Origin: Oxalobacteraceae bacterium
GTDB lineage: Bacteria > Pseudomonadota > Gammaproteobacteria > Burkholderiales > Burkholderiaceae_D
Assembly (NCBI GenBank): GCA_021298555.1
Contig: JAJTGE010000001.1
Span: 1,445 to 65,444 of the forward strand
Direction: 5' to 3'
Length of the DNA stretch: 64,000 nucleotides
A model generated the notes under the pieces. The model did not search any database. It had not been told where the DNA came from and saw nothing but the letters and a program-made list of their open reading frames with translations. Positions within the stretch are counted from its first letter, which is position 1. The number at the start of each line of letters is the position of its first letter. Shown one piece after another: positions 1 through 8,165 of the stretch. Position numbers and translations under genes: made by a program.

Positions 1-2
1 TC

Positions 3-746
3 GATGGCAAAGTCGAGTATGTGCTGAACTACAAAGATGGTCGCCACGAAACCTATCTGGTCGATAACGCACTGATCTCTGTTGGTCGTGTAGCTACTAC
101 CGATAATCTCGGGTTGGAAGCCGCTGGCGTAAAACTTAATGAGCGCGGCTATTGCATAGATGATGCAACTCAAACCACCGTACCGAATATTTATGCCGTG
201 GGCGATTTCACTGCGGATATATCGCTAGTCAATGTAGGAGAACTGGAAGGTCGCTATGCGGTTGAGCGCATCTTTGGCACACCTGCGCGCGATCTGATTT
301 ACGAAAATATTTCGACCATCATGTTTTTAAATCCTGAGGTGGCCGCTGTGGGGCTCAATGAAACGCAAGCACGCAAGCGCAAACTTCCTTACCGCATGGC
401 GATGATGGATTACCGTTACATTAATCGTGCCATTGCTATGGGTAAGACTGGGGGCTTCTTTAAGATTTTGGTCTCGGATGACGACGAGATGAAAATTCTC
501 GGCATGCGTGTGATGGGTAATCACGCTTCCAGCACTAGTCAGGCGATCGCCTTGATGATTGCGTTGGATGCTGGCATAGACCAACTGGCCGAACTGATTT
601 TTCCTCATCCTTCGGTACCCGAAGGCTTACAAGAATGTGCGCGTATGTTGCGCGGCAAATCGATAGTCAAGCCCGAGGTTTTTCAGCTGGATTTACGCTG
701 CTATCGGGTGGATGCTGACGGCCGGGTAGAAAATCTTTACCACTAG
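3..746 (+). CDS. Pyridine nucleotide-disulfide oxidoreductase, C-terminal part (5' truncated by window)
   Basis: The reading frame is open to the left edge, so the GTG at position 21 is internal and the real start lies outside the window. The visible part has the second FAD-binding stretch (IYAVGDFTADISLVNVGELE) typical of dihydrolipoamide dehydrogenase, mercuric reductase and SthA-like flavoproteins, followed by the dimerisation domain. That domain carries the family's HP motif as FPHPSVPEGLQECARML, where His-Pro normally completes the partner subunit's active site. The redox-active cysteine pair would lie upstream and cannot be seen, so the exact substrate is unresolved. It ends 10 bases from the convergent antiporter gene. 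The family call is secure; calling it lipoamide dehydrogenase specifically is not. Confidence 0.8.
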   Translation, partial: DGKVEYVLNYKDGRHETYLVDNALISVGRVATTDNLGLEAAGVKLNERGYCIDDATQTTVPNIYAVGDFTADISLVNVGELEGRYAVERIFGTPARDLIYENISTIMFLNPEVAAVGLNETQARKRKLPYRMAMMDYRYINRAIAMGKTGGFFKILVSDDDEMKILGMRVMGNHASSTSQAIALMIALDAGIDQLAELIFPHPSVPEGLQECARMLRGKSIVKPEVFQLDLRCYRVDADGRVENLYH

Positions 747-756
747 CCGCATTGCA

Positions 757-2016
757 TCATGGTTGATTCGACGCAGGCTCCGAGGGATGAACGACCCTAC
801 TCGCGACCTTCCCTATGGTTAGCCCCTGTATCAATATCGACGAGACGACTATGCCGTAGGTAAGCGCAAGCACAATTTCGCGCTCGGGACCGCTGGGCAG
901 TGAAAGAGCCAGCGCAACAGAGATACCACCGCGCAAACCACCCCACGTCAACACTACACCGGAACCGCGCGGGAGATTAAAATATCCTGGGAAAACTTGC
1001 ACTGGCACCCACACTGTCAGGAACCTCGCTATCAAGGTGAGCAAGACCATCGCCATTGCAGCCACCACCATATTGATAGAAAATGCAATCAGTAAAATTT
1101 CCATACCTATTAAGACAAACAGCACGGCATTGAGAATGTCATCGATCATTTCCCAAAACATATCGACATAATCACGCGTAGTTTCGGACATAGCAAATTC
1201 GCGACCGTGATTGCCTACGACCAGCCCCGCAACCACCATCGCAAGCGGACCTGAAACATGCAGCTTGCTGGCGACAACATAGCCGCCCATGACTGCGGCC
1301 AAGGTAATCATGACTTCAACTTGGTAATTGTCGATGCTGGCAAGCAGTTTGAAGGTTATGTAACCAAGTAGCAGTCCATACAATAGTCCACCGCCAGCCT
1401 CACGCATGAGCAAGCCCAAACCCTCATCAAAACTAGGTACTTTGCCTACCAACAGCACTCCCATCAGGATAGAAAAAATGACGACTCCAATGCCATCATT
1501 GAAGAGGGATTCACCCGATATAACCAAGCCCAGATTTTTTGGGATACCTGCAGACTTTAATATCCCCATGACAGCGATCGGGTCGGTGGGTGAAATGAGT
1601 GCACCAAAAAGCAAGCAATACAGTAACGGGAGTTGTATACCGATGATGGGAAGAATATACCAAGCCGCCATGCCAATAATAATGGTGGAAAATAGCGTAG
1701 AGAAAAAAGCCAATACTAAAATCTGCCAACGATAGGCACTCAACTCAGAAAGGTTGATATGCAGAGCACCTGCAAATAATAGCAAGGACAGCATTCCCTG
1801 CATCAGCACATTAGAAAAATCAATCGCTTTGAGCATGGACTCTAACTGCGTATGAAGTCCGAAATCGACACCTACCCAATGCAGACCCACAATAGAAAGC
1901 GACAATGCCAATGCAGTCGCCATGACACCTATGGTGATGGGTAGGCCTATGTATCTGAAATTGACATACGCAAGGAGTGCGGTAAGAACCAGGCAGGTAG
2001 CAGTGATTTCTAGCAT
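757..2016 (-). CDS. CPA1-family Na+/H+ antiporter (NhaP type)
   Basis: This is a 419-residue inner-membrane protein made almost entirely of hydrophobic helices, about 12 by eye. It matches the cation:proton antiporter-1 family, which exchanges Na+ or K+ for protons. Family signatures include LLFGALISPTDPIAVMGILK and ESLFNDGIGVVIFS, where the acidic residues of the TDP and ND motifs bind the ion. There is no long cytoplasmic C-terminal TrkA-type domain, so it is a compact NhaP-like form. It lies downstream of the NhaD-type gene on the same strand with a 166-base gap. No good ribosome site is visible before the chosen ATG. Ion specificity cannot be read from the sequence. Confidence 0.85.
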   Translation of the reverse strand: MLEITATCLVLTALLAYVNFRYIGLPITIGVMATALALSLSIVGLHWVGVDFGLHTQLESMLKAIDFSNVLMQGMLSLLLFAGALHINLSELSAYRWQILVLAFFSTLFSTIIIGMAAWYILPIIGIQLPLLYCLLFGALISPTDPIAVMGILKSAGIPKNLGLVISGESLFNDGIGVVIFSILMGVLLVGKVPSFDEGLGLLMREAGGGLLYGLLLGYITFKLLASIDNYQVEVMITLAAVMGGYVVASKLHVSGPLAMVVAGLVVGNHGREFAMSETTRDYVDMFWEMIDDILNAVLFVLIGMEILLIAFSINMVVAAMAMVLLTLIARFLTVWVPVQVFPGYFNLPRGSGVVLTWGGLRGGISVALALSLPSGPEREIVLALTYGIVVSSILIQGLTIGKVASRVVHPSEPASNQP

Positions 2017-2118
2017 AAGTAAATTAATTTATTTTTATTTTTCATTTGCGCAAAGAGCACGCGAAACCCGCCAACTGATACAACTTTAAAATACCAATAA
2101 CCATCCAAAGCAGCTTAG

Positions 2119-2152
2119 GGCCTGGTGGCAAGTTGAAGCAACCGCCCAGGCC
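2119..2152 (-). terminator. Hairpin between nhaD and the NhaP-type gene
   Basis: GGCCTGG and CCAGGCC form a 7-bp stem with some extra inner pairing, just after the nhaD stop on the minus strand. There is no clear T-run behind it, so it may be a weak terminator or simply a hairpin. Confidence 0.3.
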
Positions 2153-2182
2153 GCATCAATAACAACATTCCCCTACCATCAG

Positions 2183-3475
2183 CTATGACATTATATAAAT
2201 CTGCAGCATGTACACCAGCGCGCCAGCCAGATAACCCAACAGTGCAAGCCAACTAATTTTTTTCAGATACCACATGAAGTCTATCCGCTCTAGCCCCATA
2301 GCAGCCACACCCGCCGCAGAGCCTATGATCAGAATTGATCCACCAGTACCAGCGCAGTAAGCCAGAAATTCCCACAGAAAACTATCGGGTGGGTGCTGTC
2401 CCAAATCATACATGCCCATAGCGGCTGCCACTAAGGGGACGTTGTCTACGATGGCACTTACTATACCGATCAGTAAAACAATAAAATCTTCTCTGCCAAC
2501 GGTATCGTTTAACCAGGATGCTAAGGCTGGAAGAATCCCCGAGTGCTCTAGGGTTGCAACGGCGAGCAAAATACCGATGAAAAAAACTATCGATGCCATG
2601 TCTATACGGCTGAGTGCACTTGTGAGGTTAAGGTGCTCTCTTTCTTCCTCTGTTTTGCTACCGTGAAGCAGGTCACCAACCAACCATAGCAATCCTAAAC
2701 CAAACAATACGCCCATGAATGGTGGGAGGTGGGTGATGGTTTTAAACGCTGGTACCGCAACCAGCACGCCTAGCCCAAGAAAAAACATGATGTTACGTTC
2801 ACGCTCGGAAGTCGTATTCATCTGAGCACCAGATTCAGAGGCGGGTTCAGTTACTTTTTGTCCACGCAACATGTAGTTAATGACAGCCAGCGGAACTAAA
2901 CAGCTAACGATAGAAGGAAGAATCACCGATTTCATAATCGCCAGAGCAGTGATCTGGCCGCCAATCCATAACATGGTGGTTGTAACGTCGCCTATGGGCG
3001 ACCAAGCACCACCCGAATTAGCGGCAATGACAATCAAGCCAGCGAATATTAAGCGCTGTTCGCGCGAATCAATCAGTTTTTTAGTGAGCGACACCATGAC
3101 AATAGCAGTCGTCAGGTTATCTAAAATAGCGCTTAGAAAAAATGTGGCCGCTCCAACCATCCATACCAGGGCTGTGATGTTGGTTGTGCGTATGCGTGAG
3201 GTTATGACATCAAAGCCATTGTGCGCATCTACCACTTCGACTATCGTCATCGCGCCCATGAGAAAGAAAACGATTTGAGCAGTGCCAACCAGCGTCTCCG
3301 ACAAATGCTCACTCGCATGGGCATTGCCAGAGGCTAAGGCATAAATACTCCATAACAAACCTGCACCCAGTAAAGCAGAGGCTGTTTTGTTGATACGGAT
3401 AGGATGCTCAAAAGCAATCGCCACGTAAGCAGCAACAAATACAATGATTAGCGCAGTTGTCATTACAGTACCCAT
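2183..3475 (-). CDS. nhaD: NhaD-type sodium:proton antiporter
   Basis: This 430-residue polytopic membrane protein matches the NhaD / ion transporter superfamily, which expels Na+ in exchange for H+ at alkaline pH. Recognisable blocks are FFLMGAMTIVEVVDAHNGFD, FFLSAILDNLTTAIVMVSL, ANSGGAWSPIGDVTTTMLW and IGIVSAIVDNVPLVAAAMGM. The paired DN(L/V)(T/P) motifs in the two halves reflect the inverted-repeat fold. A second in-frame ATG at codon 5 is an equally plausible start, and neither has an obvious ribosome site. A CPA1 antiporter follows, so two different Na+/H+ exchangers are adjacent. Confidence 0.9.
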   Translation of the reverse strand: MGTVMTTALIIVFVAAYVAIAFEHPIRINKTASALLGAGLLWSIYALASGNAHASEHLSETLVGTAQIVFFLMGAMTIVEVVDAHNGFDVITSRIRTTNITALVWMVGAATFFLSAILDNLTTAIVMVSLTKKLIDSREQRLIFAGLIVIAANSGGAWSPIGDVTTTMLWIGGQITALAIMKSVILPSIVSCLVPLAVINYMLRGQKVTEPASESGAQMNTTSERERNIMFFLGLGVLVAVPAFKTITHLPPFMGVLFGLGLLWLVGDLLHGSKTEEEREHLNLTSALSRIDMASIVFFIGILLAVATLEHSGILPALASWLNDTVGREDFIVLLIGIVSAIVDNVPLVAAAMGMYDLGQHPPDSFLWEFLAYCAGTGGSILIIGSAAGVAAMGLERIDFMWYLKKISWLALLGYLAGALVYMLQIYIMS

Positions 3476-3590
3476 CTAAAAATAAGATCAGGCGAAGTGT
3501 AGATCAGTTAATAAATATTTTGCAACTTGTGTCGGGAGAGGTTACTCGTCTGCATATCGATGCAACATGGTCCTTGATTTTTAGCCACCT

Positions 3591-5192
3591 TCACGACTCA
3601 GGTCGTGTTTTTTCTACATGCTCCCAGATCGTGCGCTCTAGCTCGGTAGACTGTCCCGAGACCTGCAATTGACGGGCTATATATCCAGCATCAGCAATCG
3701 CCGCTAACTGAGAAAGATGTGCTACGAGCATACGGTATTGGGCTAATGCGAATTCAGGATTGCCGGCTGCCAGCACCAATGATTGCAGCTCTGCGTTTGG
3801 TGATTCCGCTTCTTCAAGCTCGTCTTTAATCTGCTCGATGATTTGATTGATTTCTGCCATTGATAAATGATGGCTCTTGGCGTAATCAACAAATTCTTGA
3901 TGGCCCTCACCCGCGAAATCGATATCGCGCGCCATGACCAGTAATTCATGCCGGATCTGATCACGTCGCGAACGCATTTGATCGGTAAAGCCCGAAGCCA
4001 AAATAGCGGCAGGTATGGCAAAAATACCGATACCGACTAAAGCAAGCAATACAGTAATCAGACGGCCACCTGGTGTGACAGGTGAGATATCGCCATAACC
4101 GACAGAAGCTAGTGTAATCACCGCCCAGTAAATAGATTGGGGAATATTTTCGAACTTGTCTGGCTGGGCATCGCGCTCGAGCAGATAACCAAAAGCGGCC
4201 ATCATAAATACCAGTAAAACAATCATGAACATGCCCGCAGTAAGTACGGGTAATTCTTTTTTAATGACGTTAAACATCGTATCGCTGGCAGATGAATAGC
4301 GACCCAGCTTTAACAGCCTAACCATACGAATGATACGCAGGAAGCGCAGATCCAGCGTGCCACCTAGAATGAGCTCCAGCATGAATGGGAGTATCGCCAT
4401 TAAATCCAGCAGACCCGATGGCGAGCGTATAAAATTAAAGCGCGACATGAACGATGTCTGCTTTACGTTTTCTTCTGGGTAAGAATAAATACGCAGTGCA
4501 TACTCAATAAAAAAGACGACGAATGACGCAACATCGAGCACAGCAAAGTGATGTGAAAAATGGACGTTGATGCTTTCAACGGATTCCAGCACGATAGACA
4601 GTACTGAAACCACAATCCAAAAAATCAGAAAAAATTCTATGGCTTGATTTAAGCGGCCACCGTAATCACTAGTGAATAACAGTGCGTGTACTTTTTGCCG
4701 CAGCGTTCTACCGCGATTGAGTTGTATAAATTCGCGCGTTCCTTCAATAAATATCTGAGATATTTTTAGTATCCGTAGCAGCCGTATAACACGCAGCAAG
4801 CGTGTATCCATCGCAAACAACAGACCCGCAAAAAACGGTGCAATTGCCAACAGGTCGATCACGCCGACCACGCTGGTCAAGTAGGCTAAGCGAGGAGATG
4901 ATTTATGCGCGAATTCTGGATCCTCGGGTGCCAAATACAACCGCAGCGCATATTCCAGACTAAAGACACCCACTGAAAACACATCGAATGCAAAAAACAA
5001 GTCACGGTATTGGGCATAAATTACCGGTGCTGATTCCAGCAACAGCACAAATAAATTGAGCAGTATGAGCAGTAGCGTAAAGCGATTGATGAACGATTTT
5101 TTGCCCGATTTATTGCGCTCGTCGAGCAGCAATTGATAGAGCTTGTGTCGAAATGACTGCGCTTGCATAGTTGGAGTGTGGTGTGCGCTCAT
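3591..5192 (-). CDS. Voltage-gated ion channel with two tandem voltage-sensor domains and one pore
   Basis: This 533-residue channel of the voltage-gated cation channel superfamily is probably K+-selective because its pore has the canonical filter SVGYGD (about residues 363-368). There are two S1-S4 voltage-sensor units. The first spans about residues 35-150 with S4 arginines in LLRVIRLLRILKISQ. The second spans about 183-305 with LRFLRIIRMVRLLKLGR. The first S4 runs through a short linker straight into the second S1, with no pore helices between them. S5-pore-S6 follows the second sensor (about 315-410), then a roughly 120-residue charged helical cytoplasmic tail. VSD-VSD-pore is unusual; most relatives have one sensor per pore. 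It is divergent from another channel gene. Confidence 0.85.
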   Translation of the reverse strand: MSAHHTPTMQAQSFRHKLYQLLLDERNKSGKKSFINRFTLLLILLNLFVLLLESAPVIYAQYRDLFFAFDVFSVGVFSLEYALRLYLAPEDPEFAHKSSPRLAYLTSVVGVIDLLAIAPFFAGLLFAMDTRLLRVIRLLRILKISQIFIEGTREFIQLNRGRTLRQKVHALLFTSDYGGRLNQAIEFFLIFWIVVSVLSIVLESVESINVHFSHHFAVLDVASFVVFFIEYALRIYSYPEENVKQTSFMSRFNFIRSPSGLLDLMAILPFMLELILGGTLDLRFLRIIRMVRLLKLGRYSSASDTMFNVIKKELPVLTAGMFMIVLLVFMMAAFGYLLERDAQPDKFENIPQSIYWAVITLASVGYGDISPVTPGGRLITVLLALVGIGIFAIPAAILASGFTDQMRSRRDQIRHELLVMARDIDFAGEGHQEFVDYAKSHHLSMAEINQIIEQIKDELEEAESPNAELQSLVLAAGNPEFALAQYRMLVAHLSQLAAIADAGYIARQLQVSGQSTELERTIWEHVEKTRPES

Positions 5193-5615
5193 GAAGACCT
5201 GCAGGGGATGCCCTAGTAATTAGAATTTTTATCACTCTGCCGCTGTAGCAGAGTATGTATTGACTCAACCACTTGCTAAATGTTCAACAATACGGTTGTT
5301 TGAACCAGCTTAGTAACAGCCAACTAATGGTTAAGAGTGAGAGTGTAGCTGGCAAAATTCAGAGTTGGCAATTGCTTAAACCGATTAAAGCAAGTAGTAA
5401 ATTTGCAATTAATCACAACTTCATGATTCGGTGCTCCTAAACACTAGTGCAATAGCCTATGGGTGAGTATGCTGGCTAGAATATTTCAGGTTGGCAGGTA
5501 TATAATGCCTCTACTCAATTTATGTGATTATTTTAGTAACTTTTCATATTAAATCTACATTAATCTATCAAGTAAAAATAATCTGAACGTTGGTTAAACC
5601 AGCGCCCCACCATCA
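5193..5615. other. Divergent intergenic region between two channel genes
   Basis: This 423-base AT-rich region separates the divergent channel genes and has no convincing ORF. It holds a perfect 7-bp inverted repeat (ACTCTGC / GCAGAGT, 5234-5254) close to the minus-strand gene and a TATAAT box facing the plus-strand gene. No sigma-54 or sigma-28 element is seen. Confidence 0.5.
5501..5506 (+). promoter_or_regulatory. Possible -10 box of the plus-strand channel/TerC operon
   Basis: An exact TATAAT lies about 110 bases before the channel start. No good -35 hexamer is found at 16-18 bases spacing, so this is a weak sigma-70 candidate. Confidence 0.3.
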
Positions 5616-6548
5616 ATGAAATCACTACAAACCCGCATTTACGAAATGCTGGATGGTTCGGTTCACAATCCGGCCACACGCTTTTGCGAGATTTTTATTT
5701 CTGCCGTTGTTGTCCTGAACGTACTGGCAATTATTTTAGAATCTGTGCACGAGCTGCACGTACAGTACGAGTATTATTTTCATATATTCGACGTTACCAG
5801 CGTCATGATTTTCACCCTTGAATACATACTGCGTGTATGGTCCTTCGGTGTTAAATATGCTCAATCAGAGGGCGGCAGCTGGCGCGGACGCAAAGAATAT
5901 ATCTTCAGCTTTTACGGATTCATTGATTTTTTTGGCACGGTCCCGTTCTACCTGCAACTGCTCATGCCCGGTATCGATTTACGATTCTTGCGCTTGTTTA
6001 GACTAATGCGGATTTTCAAGCTGTCGCGCTATAACAGCGCGTTATCAGATTTGGCAGAGGCTGTTAAAACCGAGCGTGAATCATTTACTTCGGCCATGTT
6101 TTTGCTGTTGATTTCGTGCCTGCTGTGCTCGTCGCTTATTTATATCGCTGAAGGCCATCTGCAGCCAGATATTTTTCCGTCAATTCCGGCAACAATGAAA
6201 TGGTATTTACTTACTATTATTTCGGGCTGGGGTAACGTAGAGCCGGTATCCATGGTCGGTATCGTACTGGTGGTGTTAACGCAGGTTTTGGGCATCGCCC
6301 TTGCTGCTATTTTGACCGGTGTGGTCGCTACTGCCTACACGACCCAGGTCGAGCGACGCGAAGTCATGTTTGAAACCACCATACGCGAAGCACTAGCCGA
6401 CGGTATCGTGACCGATGACGAACGTGAAAATCTGGAACGATTAAAGAAACAGTTCGGCATGAGCGATGAAAAAGTTGAGTCCATAGAACGCCAGGTTAGA
6501 GAAGAAAAAGCTCAGCAAGCAAAAATGCAATCAAGTCAGTTAGCCTAA
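5616..6548 (+). CDS. Voltage-sensor ion channel with a non-canonical filter (GWGN)
   Basis: This is a 310-residue single-domain member of the voltage-gated cation channel superfamily. S1-S4 occupies about residues 20-150, with S4 arginines in LRFLRLFRLMRIFKLSR. S5, pore and S6 follow (about 165-245), then a charged helical C-terminus (TDDERENLERLKKQFGM). The pore helix leads into SGWGNVEP at the place where potassium channels have VGYGD, so Tyr is replaced by Trp and the outer Asp by Asn. Selectivity may differ from a K+ channel, or the pore may be silent. The S4 and tail resemble the neighbouring tandem-sensor channel. The gene is 24 bases upstream of a TerC-family gene, probably in the same transcript. 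Confidence 0.8.
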   Translation: MKSLQTRIYEMLDGSVHNPATRFCEIFISAVVVLNVLAIILESVHELHVQYEYYFHIFDVTSVMIFTLEYILRVWSFGVKYAQSEGGSWRGRKEYIFSFYGFIDFFGTVPFYLQLLMPGIDLRFLRLFRLMRIFKLSRYNSALSDLAEAVKTERESFTSAMFLLLISCLLCSSLIYIAEGHLQPDIFPSIPATMKWYLLTIISGWGNVEPVSMVGIVLVVLTQVLGIALAAILTGVVATAYTTQVERREVMFETTIREALADGIVTDDERENLERLKKQFGMSDEKVESIERQVREEKAQQAKMQSSQLA

Positions 6549-6572
6549 CCGTACAAAACAGGAAAGTAGACT

Positions 6573-7322
6573 ATGGAATTCCTTCAAGAAATTAGTTGGG
6601 TAGTGGTGGGTCAGATTATTTTGATCGACATACTGCTGGGTGGTGATAACGCCATCGTGATTGCGCTGGCCTGTAAAAACTTACCCGTAGAAATGCGCTC
6701 TAAAGGCATTCTTTATGGAACGATGGGTGCGATTGTTATTCGTATTCTGCTCATTACCTTTGCGGTCAGCTTGCTCACTCTGCCCTACCTGAAACTCATA
6801 GGTGGTTTGCTGCTTCTTTGGATAGGAGCCAAATTGTTGAGTGACGAAGGCGATGATGCGGGCGACATAGACGGCGGTGACCGACTAGCCACCGCAATTA
6901 AAACCATCATCGTGGCTGACTTGGCCATGAGTATCGACAATGTGATTGCTGTTGCCAGTGCGGCCGATCAGGCACATGCCGATCACAAAATCCTGCTGGT
7001 GACCTTCGGCATCATGGTCAGCATACCGGTGGTTATTTGGGGAAGTTCATTCATCTTAAAAGTCATGGACCGCATTCCTGGTCTGGTGACCGCAGGTGCA
7101 GCACTGCTGGGTTATCTCGGTGGCTCTATGATCTCTGGTGACCTGGCCATCGCTGACACAGTTGCTAGCCTGCTGCCAACGTCTGCTCTGCACTTCCCTG
7201 AATTAGGCCTGCGACTGAGTCTGACCGGAACCATGGGTGCACTGTTAGTAGTGGCTGCCGGTTGGTGGCTAGCTCAAAAGACCCCAAAAGAAGAGCCACC
7301 TGTCGCTGGCAGCGAAACCTGA
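6573..7322 (+). CDS. TerC-family integral membrane protein (YjbE-like)
   Basis: This 249-residue, seven-helix inner-membrane protein of the TerC family has members linked to tellurite resistance and to manganese export. Both conserved acidic motifs of the repeated half are visible: DILLGGDNAIVIALACKNLP near the N-terminus and DLAMSIDNVIAVASAAD in the middle. The Asp-Asn pairs are the likely metal-coordinating residues. The start is supported by AGGAAAG a few bases upstream. Its place after two Na+/H+ antiporters and two channels suggests a role in ion homeostasis; the transported ion is inference. Confidence 0.88.
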   Translation: MEFLQEISWVVVGQIILIDILLGGDNAIVIALACKNLPVEMRSKGILYGTMGAIVIRILLITFAVSLLTLPYLKLIGGLLLLWIGAKLLSDEGDDAGDIDGGDRLATAIKTIIVADLAMSIDNVIAVASAADQAHADHKILLVTFGIMVSIPVVIWGSSFILKVMDRIPGLVTAGAALLGYLGGSMISGDLAIADTVASLLPTSALHFPELGLRLSLTGTMGALLVVAAGWWLAQKTPKEEPPVAGSET

Positions 7323-7329
7323 TCGACAT

Positions 7330-7378
7330 GGGCTACTCGGTGATGAAGCTAAGGGTTTTCTTCATCGCCGTGTAGCCC
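7330..7378. terminator. Bidirectional hairpin between convergent genes
   Basis: GGGCTACTCGGTGATGAAG pairs with CTTCATCGCCGTGTAGCCC, matching at 17 of 19 positions around an 11-base loop. It sits between the TerC gene and the methyltransferase and overlaps the latter's stop codon. The symmetric position suggests termination in both directions. Confidence 0.6.
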
Positions 7379-8165
7379 GGTAGACATAGCGATTCAGGCT
7401 GAAAAAATAAGCGTCATTTTTTCCTGTTGCCTGTGCATCCGCATGCCAATCATCAATATCGGCCTGACTCAATCCATTACGCCCCGCCGCAAAGGCACCA
7501 ATCACCTTCATCATGCCTACGCTATAGGTAGTGGGGTCGTAGCTCAGATTGAGTATAGGAACGATATCAACCTGCACATCGTCAAATCCGGCACGCTCTA
7601 ATCGCTGTTTGAGGGTACGCGGCAGCTGTGGATGCGGTATGTGCGTATTCCATGTTTCAAGCACGCGGCGCATGCGCGCATCATCTGAGCTAGCCCATAC
7701 ACAGGACTCCCAATCCGTATCGACTAACAACACGCGACCACCCGTGCGTACCACTCGGGCTAATTCAACAAGTGATTGATCTATTGCTTCTACATACTCA
7801 TACACTTGCGAGGCTAAGGCGATATCAAAACTGGCGGTGTCATACGGCATGCGCAAAATATCGCATTTTTCAAAACCAACCTGAGGCAGATTCTCGCAAC
7901 GACGGCGCGCGAGCGACAGCATAGGATCGGCAATATCAACACCGATTACCTTGCCGCTAACCCCTACCTGCACAGCCAGTGCTTGTGTTGTTAAGCCAGG
8001 GCCGCAGCCAATATCTAAGGCGGTTTCACCCACTCGTGGTGCAAGCATGGCGAGTACTTTTTCACGCTGAGCGATGACATCAGGCGTCTGATAAACCGCC
8101 TCGATCTGGCGCGAGGTTTCATCATCAAACTGATCTTGTGCGCTTGGAGCGGTGTGTGTGGTCAT
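7362..8165 (-). CDS. Class I SAM-dependent methyltransferase
   Basis: This 267-residue protein has a Rossmann-type methyltransferase core. Motif I is ALDIGCGPGLTTQALA, the acidic loop after beta-2 is IGVDIADPML, and the motif IV region is FDIALASQVYEYV. The overall pattern resembles ubiquinone/menaquinone or arsenite-type Methyltransf_11 enzymes. The substrate is not recognisable. Its start codon overlaps the stop of the upstream MFS transporter by four bases (ATGA), so the two are translationally coupled and probably work on related compounds. Confidence 0.8.
   Translation of the reverse strand: MTTHTAPSAQDQFDDETSRQIEAVYQTPDVIAQREKVLAMLAPRVGETALDIGCGPGLTTQALAVQVGVSGKVIGVDIADPMLSLARRRCENLPQVGFEKCDILRMPYDTASFDIALASQVYEYVEAIDQSLVELARVVRTGGRVLLVDTDWESCVWASSDDARMRRVLETWNTHIPHPQLPRTLKQRLERAGFDDVQVDIVPILNLSYDPTTYSVGMMKVIGAFAAGRNGLSQADIDDWHADAQATGKNDAYFFSLNRYVYRATRR

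Noticed and set aside
3592-3613. CACGAC-TCAG-GTCGTG hairpin followed by a T-run on the plus strand at the end of the tandem-VSD channel gene
   Set aside because: The T-run faces the plus strand, where no gene is transcribed, and the stem overlaps coding sequence. Not called as a terminator of the channel gene.
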